Shown: positions 7,740 to 17,149 of the stretch, in pieces
Position numbering within the stretch: the stretch's first letter is position 1
How the letters are laid out: the number at the start of each line of letters is the position of its first letter
From: Agrobacterium tumefaciens
GTDB taxonomy: Bacteria > Pseudomonadota > Alphaproteobacteria > Rhizobiales > Rhizobiaceae
NCBI GenBank assembly: GCA_025559845.1
Contig: CP048470.1
Span: forward strand, 1,156,001-1,220,000
Length of the DNA stretch: 64,000 nucleotides
Direction of reading: 5' to 3'
Notes under the pieces: generated by a model
The model's database searches: none
Told to the model about the DNA's origin: nothing
Seen by the model: the letters and a program-made list of their open reading frames with translations, nothing else
Position numbers and translations under genes: made by a program

Positions 7740-9724
7740 CAAAGCCGCGGGCGCCACGCGGCTCTTCCTCTCTCGCATTGCCACTCCTCTGGCTGGCGAG
7801 CGTCGTGCTGTTGTTGCTTCTGGCGGCACTCGACATGCGTCTCGGAAGCAGGCTGATCGGCTGGAATGACATCATCGCCTTTCCAACACGCCCCGACACG
7901 CTGGTCCAGGCCATTCTGGAAACCAGCCGTGCTCCGAGAGTGGTCGCAGCGATCCTGACCGGTGCCGCGTTGGCGGCAGCGGGCTCTGTTCTGCAAAGCG
8001 TGCTTCGAAATCCCCTTGCCGCGCCGGACATTCTTTCCGTCACCAGTGGCGCCCAGTTGATGCTGGTCATATCGACACTGCTGCTGCCAGTCGCCGTGCC
8101 GTCGATCATCGCAACGACTGGCGGCGGCCTGACAGGTGCGCTGGCCTGTATCGCGCTCGCCGGTGGTTTTCGTGCCCCACCCGGCCGGCTCGCCCTCGCA
8201 GGCGTTGCCATTTCTCTCTGCTTTGCCGCACTGTCTTCCGCCATCGTGCTTCTGGCCGATGACCGGGCGTCCGGTCTCATCCTCTGGTCATCAGGCATTC
8301 TCGACCAGACGGGGTGGTCAAAGATTGTGGTCGCAGCTCCAGTGATCCTCCTGTCCTGCCTGGTATTAATGACCATCGCCCGGCCGCTTGATCTGCTTGG
8401 ATTGGGCGATCAGGTTTCCGCGAGCCTTGGTCTGACGCGAGCGCTGACACTGTCCGGCATCTTCGCCGGCGTGCTGTTGTCTGGTGCAGCCGTGACCCTT
8501 GCCGGCCCGATTGGCTTTATCGGCCTTGCTATCCCCAACATCCTTCGTGCACTCGGCATCACCCGCCATCGCCATCATCTGCCGCTTGCCTTGATCTTGG
8601 GCGCAAACACCCTGCTGTTCGCCGACGTCGTCGTGCAGTTTTTTGCCGGTAACGGCTCCATCATTCCGACCGGTGTCGTTGTTGCCTGCTTTGGCGCACC
8701 CGTCATGCTCTTCCTCTTGCGGACCACAAGGATTGGTTCGGAGCGTCGCATCGGAACACCATCGGCATTGCATCGTCCTTCCCTGCCACTGTTGATCGGT
8801 CTTCTGGCGGCGATCGCATTGATTGGCTCGGGCGGTGCGCTGATGATCGGCGACAGCGTGTCCCTGTCGATCGCGGATATCGCCGCAAATCTCGATATTC
8901 GGGCTCCGCGCCTGCTGGTCGCCTTAGCCTGCGGCGCGTTGCTGGCGACAGCAGGCACAGTTTTACAGGCAGTGACCCGCAATCCGCTTTGCGGCCCCGA
9001 AACGCTTGGCCTCGCACAGGCAGCGGCCTTGTTCAGCCTTGTCGGGCTTCTTTCCGGCTTTGTACCCGGCACGTTTCTGTTTCAGTGCGTCACACTTGGC
9101 GGTGCCTTTGCGGCCATCTTTCTTCTGCGATTGTTCGGGCCAAAGAATTCACCCGACCGGCTGATCCTGGCCGGGGTTGCCATAGCAGCAAGTTGCGGCG
9201 CGGCAGGAACCATCATCGTTGTCGAAGCGCGGCTGCAAACCGCAGAAGCCTTGTCGTGGCTGGCGGGTTCCACCCACGGTCGCGGCTACGCCGATGCGCT
9301 CTCACTTATGCCATGGCTCGCTTTTTTGATCACCGTGGGCATCGTCTGCAGCCGTCATCTGGACACGCTGGCGCTCGGCGATGACACGGCACGATCACTG
9401 GGCCTGCCAACGGATAAAGCGAGACGCTGGGCGATCTTTTATGCGGCTTGCGCGGTTGGTGTTGCCGTCTCCTCCATCGGTGCGGTCAGCTTTGTCGGCC
9501 TGCTCTCTCCGCACGCCGCACGCCTTCTTGCCGGGCCACGCCATGCCCGTTGCCTGCCCGTTGCCATGGTGGTCGGTGGCGTGTTGATGGTGTTTGCCGA
9601 CCTGATAGGACGCAGCATCATCGCCCCCCTAGAACTCCCCGCAGGCATCGTCACAGCAGTAATCGGTGCACCGATTTTCCTGATCCTGCTGCGCCCGAGA
9701 GCGCTGAGAGCTGTTTCGACCTGA
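7736..9724 (+). CDS. fhuB: Fused iron-hydroxamate permease FhuB (two FecCD halves)
   Basis: A 662-residue inner-membrane protein made of two tandem FecCD-type permease halves, about residues 1-330 and 335-662. Each half repeats the family landmarks: a R-x-P-R-x-x-x-A-x-x-x-G-A-x-L motif (SRAPRVVAAILTGAALA and IRAPRLLVALACGALLA), a RNPL motif (LRNPLAAPDILSV, TRNPLCGPETLG) and a GxIxFxGL-x-x-P/H loop that contacts the ATPase. A single-chain permease is the hallmark of FhuB, as opposed to separate FecC/FecD pairs, and supports a hydroxamate substrate. It starts within the ATGA overlap with fhuC. No terminator was found before the convergent Rrf2 gene. Confidence 0.9.
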   Translation: MTKPRAPRGSSSLALPLLWLASVVLLLLLAALDMRLGSRLIGWNDIIAFPTRPDTLVQAILETSRAPRVVAAILTGAALAAAGSVLQSVLRNPLAAPDILSVTSGAQLMLVISTLLLPVAVPSIIATTGGGLTGALACIALAGGFRAPPGRLALAGVAISLCFAALSSAIVLLADDRASGLILWSSGILDQTGWSKIVVAAPVILLSCLVLMTIARPLDLLGLGDQVSASLGLTRALTLSGIFAGVLLSGAAVTLAGPIGFIGLAIPNILRALGITRHRHHLPLALILGANTLLFADVVVQFFAGNGSIIPTGVVVACFGAPVMLFLLRTTRIGSERRIGTPSALHRPSLPLLIGLLAAIALIGSGGALMIGDSVSLSIADIAANLDIRAPRLLVALACGALLATAGTVLQAVTRNPLCGPETLGLAQAAALFSLVGLLSGFVPGTFLFQCVTLGGAFAAIFLLRLFGPKNSPDRLILAGVAIAASCGAAGTIIVVEARLQTAEALSWLAGSTHGRGYADALSLMPWLAFLITVGIVCSRHLDTLALGDDTARSLGLPTDKARRWAIFYAACAVGVAVSSIGAVSFVGLLSPHAARLLAGPRHARCLPVAMVVGGVLMVFADLIGRSIIAPLELPAGIVTAVIGAPIFLILLRPRALRAVST

Positions 9725-9760
9725 CCCCTGTTGCCAGGCTCACGGCCATACATCGATATC

Positions 9761-10252
9761 TCAACGACAGATCCCATCAGGCAGACTGGTCTTGGCTGAA
9801 TACGTCTTGTGGTCGCTTCCCTTTTTGCGGCGGTCCTGATGGAGAGGGCCGGGGCGGTTTTTATTGGCGAGGTCGGCGATCGAGAAGCGGTCGAGATAGG
9901 CGCGGATGACATCGTCGGCGCCCATCACGATTTTGCAGAGTTCAGCCGTCGGATCGCGACCAGTGAGATTTTCTTCTGTCCGTGCCGAAGCGATCAGTTC
10001 GGGCTGCATTCTGGCGATGACATCGCCGAGCAGGATATCGCCGGCCGGTTGGGTGAGGGCGAGACCGCCGCGTCGCCCCCGCCGGGCTTCAATGAGCCCG
10101 GCCTGAACCAGAGATGGCACGACCTGTGCAGCAAAGCTTGCTGTCGTGCCGGCTGCACGCGCCGCCTCTACCGTGCGGATCTGCCCGCCTTTGGCATTGG
10201 CGCAGGCCGCCAGAATGGCAATCGCCACTTCGGATTCGCGTTTCAGTCGCAT
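9761..10252 (-). CDS. Rrf2-family transcriptional regulator lacking the Fe-S cysteine triad
   Basis: A 163-residue protein with the Rrf2 winged-helix N-terminus: a helix with SEVAIAILAACANAKGG, then the recognition region SFAAQVVPSLVQAGLIEARR, and the beta-wing GRRGGLALTQPAGDILLGDV. Family members such as RirA, IscR and NsrR hold a cluster through three closely spaced cysteines around residues 90-110; here that stretch has a single cysteine (ELCKIV), so a standard cluster is unlikely. A strong AGGGAGGAAG site precedes ATG 10252. It sits convergent to fhuB and downstream of hasE, with no obvious operon partner. What it senses is unknown. Confidence 0.85.
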   Translation of the reverse strand: MRLKRESEVAIAILAACANAKGGQIRTVEAARAAGTTASFAAQVVPSLVQAGLIEARRGRRGGLALTQPAGDILLGDVIARMQPELIASARTEENLTGRDPTAELCKIVMGADDVIRAYLDRFSIADLANKNRPGPLHQDRRKKGSDHKTYSAKTSLPDGICR

Positions 10253-10326
10253 CTTTCTTCCTCCCTTATGCGTTCGCCGCCATCACCCCCGCCTCGACGT
10301 GCCACCGCCGAATTCGGCCTGCACGA

Positions 10327-11637
10327 TCACTCTTCCCGGAAAGCACGGTTGATCTGATCGGACAGCGGTTTGACCAGATAGGACAATGCGGTTCTCTCGC
10401 CCGTCGCGATAAAGGCTTCGGCGGGCATACCCGGCACCAGACTCAGATCCTGCAATTTTGTGAGTTCAGATGCCGGCACCGATAGCCGCACGAGGTAATA
10501 GGACATACCTGTGCGCTGATCCTGCGTCAGATCGGCGCCCACCCGGCTCACCTCCCCGGTCAACTCCGGCGTGGTGCGCAGATTGAAGGCGGACAAGCGC
10601 AGCATGGCTTTCTGGCCGACGACAATCTGGTCGATGTCCTGCGGCGAAATCTGTGCCTCAAGTGCCAGCTTGTCGGCATCTGGCACGATGGACATGACAA
10701 CATCGGCAGGAGAAATGACGCCACCCACGGTATGGGTGCTGAGTTGATGGATCATGCCGGCCTGCGGCGCGACGATGTTGATGCGTTTCAGTTGGTCCTC
10801 GGCCGCGACCTTGCGCTCGACATATTCGCCAAGCTGCCCCTGTATCTCCCGCAGCTCGCGACCGACTTCCGTTTTCAGATCCTGATCGATCGAAATGATC
10901 TGCAGTCTGGTTTCGGAAATGCGCCCGGCGACCTGCGCCTGATAGGCGATCTTTTCACCGCGCTCGCCGCCAAAGGTGGCAGCCTGGGTTTCAAGCCCGT
11001 TAAGGCGCTGAACGGAGACGGCACCCTGCTCCCGTAGTGATCTGAGGGAGACGATTTCCTGTTCCAGAACCTCAAGACCGCGCTCATAGGCGATCTGTTG
11101 TGCCTTCAGTCCTTCGCCTTCGTGCTCATATTGCGAAATACGCTCGAGAAGCTGCGCCTTCTTGCCTTCTCTGGCATCACGGCGCGCTTCAAACAGGCGT
11201 TTTTCGCTGCGAACGGCCGCTTGCGCGTCGAGATCGTTGCCAGCGCTCAGCAGGTCCTCGGGAAAGACGATGGCGGCGAGATCATCCCGCTCTGCTTCAA
11301 GCCTGGCCATACGGGCCGACAGTTCGTTCAGGCGTTTGGTGACAATGGCAAGATTGGCCTTGGTCTGCGTTTCATCGAGACGCAGAAGGACCTGTCCCGC
11401 TTCGACCTTCTCTCCTTCGCGCACCAAGATTTCACCGACAACGCCGCCTGTCGGATGCTGGATCTTCTTGACGTAGCTATCGACGACGAAATGCCCGCTG
11501 GCGACAACCGCCCCAGCAAGATCGGTTGCCGCCGCCCAGCCGCCTGCGCCGGCAACCAGCGCAACGCTGACAATGACACCGGCCATCAGATGGCGCCGGA
11601 TCGAACGATGGGTGGTGAGTGCTTCAGCGTTCGGCAT
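10327..11637 (-). CDS. hasE: Type I secretion membrane fusion protein (HasE/PrtE family)
   Basis: A 436-residue HlyD-family periplasmic adaptor. One N-terminal membrane helix (about residues 16-36, AGVIVSVALVAGAGGWAA) is followed by the lipoyl-like half (GEILVREGEKVEAGQVLLRLD), a long coiled coil (about 75-270) and the closing barrel (KRINIVAPQAGMIHQLS). It bridges the inner-membrane ATPase to an outer-membrane TolC-like channel, which is not encoded here. Its start overlaps the end of the exporter ATPase gene by 14 bases. It is the last gene of the has operon. A paralogue of the same type lies at 28067-29371. Confidence 0.88.
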   Translation of the reverse strand: MPNAEALTTHRSIRRHLMAGVIVSVALVAGAGGWAAATDLAGAVVASGHFVVDSYVKKIQHPTGGVVGEILVREGEKVEAGQVLLRLDETQTKANLAIVTKRLNELSARMARLEAERDDLAAIVFPEDLLSAGNDLDAQAAVRSEKRLFEARRDAREGKKAQLLERISQYEHEGEGLKAQQIAYERGLEVLEQEIVSLRSLREQGAVSVQRLNGLETQAATFGGERGEKIAYQAQVAGRISETRLQIISIDQDLKTEVGRELREIQGQLGEYVERKVAAEDQLKRINIVAPQAGMIHQLSTHTVGGVISPADVVMSIVPDADKLALEAQISPQDIDQIVVGQKAMLRLSAFNLRTTPELTGEVSRVGADLTQDQRTGMSYYLVRLSVPASELTKLQDLSLVPGMPAEAFIATGERTALSYLVKPLSDQINRAFREE

Positions 11638-13456
11638 CTGCGACGTCCTCTTGCAGCTGGTTTGCCGGCACCGGGTTTGCCACGACGCGGAGCGGATTGA
11701 CGGAACGGGACGTGACAGGCGCCATCGTTGCCGTGACAGGCACCGGCACGGCCGGCTGCGGATTGCGAAGTACCTTTGACAGGATTTCGTCTCGCGGACC
11801 GAAGGCCTTCATCCGCCCGCCTTCCATCACGCCCACGAGATCGACGACACCGATGGCGCTTGGACGGTGTGCGATAACGATGGCAATGCCGTTTCTCGCC
11901 TTTACCGATTCGATGGCGCGCACAACGGCCATTTCGCCCTCGGCGTCGAGATTGGCGTTCGGCTCGTCCATCACGACAATAAAGGGGTCGTCATAGAGTG
12001 CGCGGGCAAGGCCGATCCGCTGCCTCTGGCCAGCCGAAAGCGCAGAGCCACCCTCGCCGATGCGCGTTTCATAGCCGTTTTCAAAGCGCAGGATCAGTTC
12101 GTGCGCACCAGCCATTTTCGCTGCGGCAACGATTTTTTCGGCATCGAGGTTCTCTTCGAAGCGGGCGACGTTTTCGGAAATCGTGCCATCGAAAAGTTCC
12201 ACACCTTGGGAAAGATACCCGATATGACGGCCGAGTTCTTCCACGTCCCATTGTTGCAGGCTGGCGCCATCAAAGCGGATCTTGCCCTGCGCCGGTGTCC
12301 ATGCCCCGACAAGCGCACGTGCCAGCGTCGATTTGCCCGATCCGGATGCGCCGATAATGCCGACAGCATTGCCCGCCGCCACCGTGAAGCCGACACCTGC
12401 GACGGTCGCCTGCTTTTCACCCGGTGGCACAATGGCAACGTTTTCGACCCGCAACTCCTTTTCGGGCTTCGGCAGCGGCAATACATCGGCTTTTTCCGGA
12501 ACCCTGACCAGAAGCTCCTGAAGCCGTGTCCAGCTCTGCCGCGCCATGATGAGCGGTTTCCAGCTTGCAATGGCGAGATCGACAGGCGCAAGGGCGCGTC
12601 CCATCATGATCGAACTGGCGATCATGACGCCACCGGATGCCTCCTGCTCGATCACGAGCCAGGCGCCGACGCCCAGAATGGCGGATTGCAACACGATGCG
12701 CAGGGCCTTCGCCACGCCGCCAAGGTTACCGGCGACATCGCCACTGATGCGATTGGCGTTGAGGTAATCGGCATTGGCGCGCTGCCAGCGGGCGGAAAGA
12801 CGCTTCGACAGGCCCATGGCTTGAACAACCTCGGCATTGCGACGGCTAGCTTCCATCAGCGCATTGCGGTTCATGCCGTGGCGTATGGCGTCCTGCGCGG
12901 GCTTGCGGGACAGCGAATTTGTGATGATCGTCAACGAGACCAGAATGATTGCGCCCACCAGGGCAGTCATGCCGATCCAGAAATGGAAAAGGAAGCAGAT
13001 GCCGAGATAGAGGGGCATCCAGGGCAGATCGAAAAGTGCAGTTGGCCCGGGACTTGAGAGAAACCCACGGACATTGTCGAGATCGCGAAGCGGCTGCAAA
13101 CCGTCGCCCTGCATCCGCGACAAGAGGGGAAGGCGTATGATGGCGTCGTGCACGCGGGCAGAAAGCGCGTGGTCGACACTGTCGCCGATCCGCAGCAGAA
13201 TTCGCGCGCGAATGATGTCAAGCAGGGCCTGAAATGCATAAAGGCCCGCCGCGAGAACGGCGAGACCGACAAGCGTCGAAACGCTTCGGCTGGACAGGAC
13301 GCGATCGTAGACCTGAAGCATGAAGAGAGGAGAGGTCAGGGCCAGAATGTTGACCACACCACTCATCAGGGCTATGCAAACGACCGCTGGTCTAAGGGTG
13401 GAGACCACCGCCGCAGCCATAGGCTGCGACGGAGTCTGCTGTGAGGTTCGAAACAC
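11624..13456 (-). CDS. hasD: Type I secretion ABC exporter (HasD/PrtD family)
   Basis: A 610-residue fusion of a six-helix ABC membrane domain (about 25-310) and an ATPase domain (about 335-560). Motifs: Walker [10 protein letters not shown], signature LSAGQRQRIGLARAL, Walker B FIVVMDEPNANLD. There is no C39 peptidase domain, as expected for exporters of uncleaved RTX/HasA substrates. The apparent start is GTG at 13456, 12 bp after the hemophore gene; no clear ribosome site is seen, and an internal ATG at 13420 is the alternative. Position directly downstream of hasA identifies its probable cargo. Confidence 0.88.
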   Translation of the reverse strand: MFRTSQQTPSQPMAAAVVSTLRPAVVCIALMSGVVNILALTSPLFMLQVYDRVLSSRSVSTLVGLAVLAAGLYAFQALLDIIRARILLRIGDSVDHALSARVHDAIIRLPLLSRMQGDGLQPLRDLDNVRGFLSSPGPTALFDLPWMPLYLGICFLFHFWIGMTALVGAIILVSLTIITNSLSRKPAQDAIRHGMNRNALMEASRRNAEVVQAMGLSKRLSARWQRANADYLNANRISGDVAGNLGGVAKALRIVLQSAILGVGAWLVIEQEASGGVMIASSIMMGRALAPVDLAIASWKPLIMARQSWTRLQELLVRVPEKADVLPLPKPEKELRVENVAIVPPGEKQATVAGVGFTVAAGNAVGIIGASGSGKSTLARALVGAWTPAQGKIRFDGASLQQWDVEELGRHIGYLSQGVELFDGTISENVARFEENLDAEKIVAAAKMAGAHELILRFENGYETRIGEGGSALSAGQRQRIGLARALYDDPFIVVMDEPNANLDAEGEMAVVRAIESVKARNGIAIVIAHRPSAIGVVDLVGVMEGGRMKAFGPRDEILSKVLRNPQPAVPVPVTATMAPVTSRSVNPLRVVANPVPANQLQEDVADAER

Positions 13457-13468
13457 GACAGCTATTTC

Positions 13469-14248
13469 TTAGACCAGTATGCTGCCGTTACCGACCAGTG
13501 TAGCGATATCCGTTCCAACATAACCGTTGACCTGGATGGTGTTCGCACCGTCGAAGATCGTCAGAACGCCCGTGCTGTCGGTGTAGTTGCTGTGGTTGAG
13601 AAGGAGATCGGTTAAGCTGGTAATACCCGTGTTTGCCGTAAGGTCGATGATATCATTGTTGCCAGTGACATCGCCGAAATCGGTGATGATATCGCTACCC
13701 CAATTGTCGCCGAAGACAAAGGTGTCGTTGCCTGCGCCACCGGTGAAGGTGTCGTTACCGGCAAAGCTGTACTGCTTGTCATTGCCGGAGGTGCCGATCT
13801 GGTTGGTGCCCTGCTCGGCAAAATATGCCTTGAAGCCGCCAAGAGAGCGAGTGCCGACCGTCTGGGAATCGGTCGTACCATAGTTCGAAGCCACATAGAT
13901 TGCGGTTGCGAACGTAGTGTTGGATACGATGCCGGTCACGGTCAGTTCAGCGTTGCCAAGCGACCAATTGGAAGCTGCATCGCCCGAAAGGTTGTCACCG
14001 AAGGTCAGGCTGCTGACGGTACCGGTAAAACCGCCGGGAGGCGCGTAACCGAAATCACCCTGCATCAGGAGAGCCGACTGCGATGTACCGGAATTGCCTG
14101 CGATCCATTGGTCATAGGTTCCGCTGCTGCCTGCCGGTGCCGGGCTGAAGTCGCCGTGGCCGCGATAGACCTGGTCTGTCTTCCACACGTTGTCGAGGTA
14201 GTTGAGCAGGTCAGAGCTTGCTGCAGTCTGCTGGATCGTAACAGCCAT
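13469..14248 (-). CDS. hasA: HasA-like haem-binding hemophore with an RTX tail
   Basis: A 259-residue secreted protein without a signal peptide. Residues 1-150 resemble HasA: an N-terminal helix, a loop with His31 (VYRGHGDF), then a GDFGY segment with Tyr68 and the LTFGDNLSGDAASNWSL stretch that follows the haem site in HasA (recalled Serratia ligands are His32 and Tyr75). Residues 154-185 hold RTX nonapeptide-like units (AGNDTFTGGAGNDTFVFGDN), absent from classical HasA, and a beta-rich tail with a DIIDLT segment ends in GNGSILV. ATG 14248 has an AAGGAG site 7-8 bases upstream. Receptor upstream and exporter downstream complete the classical has order. Assignment rests on motif reading and synteny. 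Confidence 0.75.
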   Translation of the reverse strand: MAVTIQQTAASSDLLNYLDNVWKTDQVYRGHGDFSPAPAGSSGTYDQWIAGNSGTSQSALLMQGDFGYAPPGGFTGTVSSLTFGDNLSGDAASNWSLGNAELTVTGIVSNTTFATAIYVASNYGTTDSQTVGTRSLGGFKAYFAEQGTNQIGTSGNDKQYSFAGNDTFTGGAGNDTFVFGDNWGSDIITDFGDVTGNNDIIDLTANTGITSLTDLLLNHSNYTDSTGVLTIFDGANTIQVNGYVGTDIATLVGNGSILV

Positions 14249-14308
14249 GGGATGTCTCCTTGGGTTGGCTTGTTTTCCATTGAAGTCCGTCATTGACGAA
14301 CCTGGGGA

Positions 14309-14332
14309 TGCGCGCAGCGCTGGCTGCGCGCA
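14309..14332 (-). repeat. Stable hairpin between hasR and hasA
   Basis: TGCGCGCAGC and its exact reverse complement GCTGCGCGCA flank a 4-base loop. In the mRNA this 10-bp GC stem starts 6 bases after the hasR stop codon and lies upstream of the hasA ribosome site. It has no U tract, so it is better read as an mRNA-stabilising or processing hairpin, possibly raising hemophore yield relative to receptor, than as a full terminator. Confidence 0.6.
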
Positions 14333-14338
14333 AAACTG

Positions 14339-17149
14339 TCAAAATGTAAAATTGAGAGACGCCGAGAAGGTGCGGCCAGGCGCCGGAAGGGCGGAGTAAC
14401 CAAGGGCCGGAACATAGGCCTTGTCGGCAACGTTTTTCACCGTGAAACGAAGCTTGGCGTTTTCGCTGATGTCATAGGACCCGTAGATATCGAAGACGGT
14501 ATATTTGTCCGTGACAAAGGTGTTGGAGAGATAGCCAAATGCCGGTTTGCTATCACCAACGATATTGGCGCGTGCGCCGAGCACCAGCTTTTCATCAAAG
14601 AAGCGCAGTCCGCCATCGAGGGTAATCTTGTAGCGTGGCGGTTCGAACACCATTCCGGCGTAGGCATAATCTATCTTGCCATTATAGAGATATTCGCTGG
14701 CGTAATCGGCCTTCAGATGCGTGTAGGAGCCGCCGATATAATAACTGCCAGCATCGTAACTGCCTTCGATCTCGACACCGCGCATTCGCGTATTGCCGAC
14801 AAGATTGACAAAGCTACCATAACTGTAAGTCGCAGTCGTACCGCTGCCGGTCGCAAAATCCTGACGGTTTACACGACCCATCGTGATATAGTTCTCGATA
14901 TCACGCTGGAAACCGACAACCTTGAAACGCAGGCTGTCGTACTCCGTAAAGACACCGTCTTGCGTAAAATTAGCCCCGACTTCCCACGTCTCGCCGCGCT
15001 CGGCAATCAATGACGGATTGGGGGCGTAGGCACCTGGAGGCGCCATCGGATGCCCCCCGCTGAACAGGCTTTCCATGACTGTCGGCGGCCGCAGGCTGCG
15101 GCTATAGCTGACGAACGGCTGGAACCACTCGAATGGCTTGACTGCGACCGTCATGCTGGGCAGCCAGGCGCCCTCAGACCGGTCGATGGAAATATCCGTG
15201 CTGTCGATTGCCGGCAGGTCCGGATTGGGCACCAACACGGTTTTCACCGTACACAATTGGCGGGTAACCGGGTCCCAGATCGAGCCGTTTGCTACGTCTC
15301 CATCAATGATGAACTGCGGAAAACCAACCGGAACTATAGTGCACGTATTCGGTTGCTTTACCGGCGTCGGTGGCTGGGAAATCCATCGCAGTGGCGAATG
15401 AACCGTAGTGGAACCGGACAGCTTGTAGTGGTCGTATCTGAGACCTGCGGTCACCGACAGCCAGTCGTCATGCTCCAAAGTGGCGCTGGTGAAACCGCTG
15501 GTGACAGTACGTGTGCCGGTCGGATTGGTGCCCTTGTACCCGAAGCTGTAGTCGATGACGTTGAAATCATCCATCATCGCGGCGCCGGTGGTAGTCGCCT
15601 TGTCGCGGAAGGCCTCAACGCCGTAATTGATCGACAAATCGCCGAAAGGTAACGAGAACAGGCTAGTATTCTCTATGCTCCCGCCCCACGTCTCCATGAG
15701 GTAGTCGACATTGTCTTCGTAGGTATTGCCCATACGCGTTGCGGAACCACGAAGCTCCTGATTGGCTAGCCTGTTGAACGACAATTGCGCCTTCAGATCG
15801 ACCAGATCGCTGTCCGGGTCCCAATGGCCAGTGAGCGAGACGGTGTCGTTGATAACGGTCTGGTCCGTTGCCTGGACATCAATTTCTTCAACGCCCTCCG
15901 GCAGATAATAGCCCTGCGAGGATGTCGATCGGTGATGCAGCCAGCTTGCGGTGACCGACAGGTCGTCGAGCGGCTGCATTTCAAATTTCGCAAGACCGGA
16001 AGCCGATTCCGAACCGGTGAAGACCAGCGCATTGTTGCTGTTCAGCGTGCGGGTGAAATATTGCGCAAAGTAGTCGTTAAACAGTTTCAATTCGCCGTTT
16101 TTACCGGGATCATATTCGCCGAAGCGCTTATGGCTGGCCGCACCGAGGAAAGAGAAACTATCCGAAAACTGCATTGCGCCGGCCGCAGACCCTTCGAAAT
16201 TATGGGCGTTTGTTCCCGTACCAATATCGAGGAAGCCACCCATCGTTTCGCCGGGCTTGATCACATCGCCGGCCTCGAGAGTGCGGAAATTGACGACCCC
16301 GCCAAGCGCACCGGCACTTCCTGCACGCGCGTTACCGCTTTTCTCGATATCAATGGTGCGCAACAGGGCTGGATCGACATAAACCAGACTGCTGGAGCCA
16401 TGACCGCTGCGCTGAAAATTCTGCCGGACGCCGTCGATGGAAGTGATGACACGGTTCTGGTCCTGCAGACCACGCACGTTCACCGAGATGCCGGGGTTCT
16501 GGCCCTCGGATCTATTGGCATAGACACCTGCGACATTGTCCAGCAAGTCGCGCGCATTGCGCGCGCCACTGTTCTGGATGGCTTCCCGCGAAACCACGCT
16601 GACGCTTGCGGGCGCCTCATAAACCCAGTCCGGTGTACCCTGAAAACCGGCCCCGGTGGCGGCATTGCGGTCGCCTCGACCAACCACGGTGATCGTATCG
16701 AGCACCGTCGAGCCATCGCCCGACGCAGCGGCGGCAGCGGAAGAGCCCGCACTTTCGCCAATCACGGCGGCATTGTCGCCGCTGATGCGATAGTTGATGC
16801 CTGTGCCGCTCAGCAGTCTCGCCAGCGCTTGATCGGGCGTGAAGCTGCCGATAACGGCATTGCCGCTGACACCACGCGCCGTGCCCGCAGCCTGCGTCAA
16901 CTGAAGGCCGGACTGGCGGCTGAAAGCGCTGAGCGCACCGGCAAGCGGCTGGGCCGGAATGTTGAACGCCCGCGCTACGCCACGTGTTGCAGCGGCCTCG
17001 TTTTGAGCCGGCGGTGCGCTTTGGGCAACGCTGTCCGAAACGGCACAGAGAAGCGAAATGGCTGTCGTCGTCAGTAATAGATTGTATCTTAATGTCTTGG
17101 CCGGCCGATTCATTCTGCCGGTAAGGCGGTTCATTGTCCCGAACGTCAT
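14339..17149 (-). CDS. hasR: HasR-like TonB-dependent haem/hemophore receptor with signalling domain
   Basis: A 936-residue receptor. After the signal peptide (YNLLLTTTAISLLCAV) come an STN signalling domain (about residues 61-130, FNIPAQPLAGALSAFSRQSG), a TonB box (DTITVVG, about 151-157), a plug (NVRGLQDQNRVITSIDGVRQ) and a large barrel ending LNFTF. In the barrel, LRPPTVMESLFSGGHP followed by NPSLIAERGETWEVG matches the FRAP-His-NPNL arrangement of haem receptors, with a histidine in between. The STN domain fits signalling to the adjacent FecR-type and ECF sigma proteins. I chose ATG 17149 as it gives a sensible signal peptide; 17134 is an alternative and 17215 is too long. Confidence 0.85.
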   Translation of the reverse strand: MTFGTMNRLTGRMNRPAKTLRYNLLLTTTAISLLCAVSDSVAQSAPPAQNEAAATRGVARAFNIPAQPLAGALSAFSRQSGLQLTQAAGTARGVSGNAVIGSFTPDQALARLLSGTGINYRISGDNAAVIGESAGSSAAAAASGDGSTVLDTITVVGRGDRNAATGAGFQGTPDWVYEAPASVSVVSREAIQNSGARNARDLLDNVAGVYANRSEGQNPGISVNVRGLQDQNRVITSIDGVRQNFQRSGHGSSSLVYVDPALLRTIDIEKSGNARAGSAGALGGVVNFRTLEAGDVIKPGETMGGFLDIGTGTNAHNFEGSAAGAMQFSDSFSFLGAASHKRFGEYDPGKNGELKLFNDYFAQYFTRTLNSNNALVFTGSESASGLAKFEMQPLDDLSVTASWLHHRSTSSQGYYLPEGVEEIDVQATDQTVINDTVSLTGHWDPDSDLVDLKAQLSFNRLANQELRGSATRMGNTYEDNVDYLMETWGGSIENTSLFSLPFGDLSINYGVEAFRDKATTTGAAMMDDFNVIDYSFGYKGTNPTGTRTVTSGFTSATLEHDDWLSVTAGLRYDHYKLSGSTTVHSPLRWISQPPTPVKQPNTCTIVPVGFPQFIIDGDVANGSIWDPVTRQLCTVKTVLVPNPDLPAIDSTDISIDRSEGAWLPSMTVAVKPFEWFQPFVSYSRSLRPPTVMESLFSGGHPMAPPGAYAPNPSLIAERGETWEVGANFTQDGVFTEYDSLRFKVVGFQRDIENYITMGRVNRQDFATGSGTTATYSYGSFVNLVGNTRMRGVEIEGSYDAGSYYIGGSYTHLKADYASEYLYNGKIDYAYAGMVFEPPRYKITLDGGLRFFDEKLVLGARANIVGDSKPAFGYLSNTFVTDKYTVFDIYGSYDISENAKLRFTVKNVADKAYVPALGYSALPAPGRTFSASLNFTF

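Noticed and set aside
11867..13057. 396-residue plus-strand open frame
   Set aside because: Antisense to the HasD exporter; no independent evidence.
15785..17077. 430-residue plus-strand open frame
   Set aside because: Antisense to hasR; composition typical of a reversed receptor gene.
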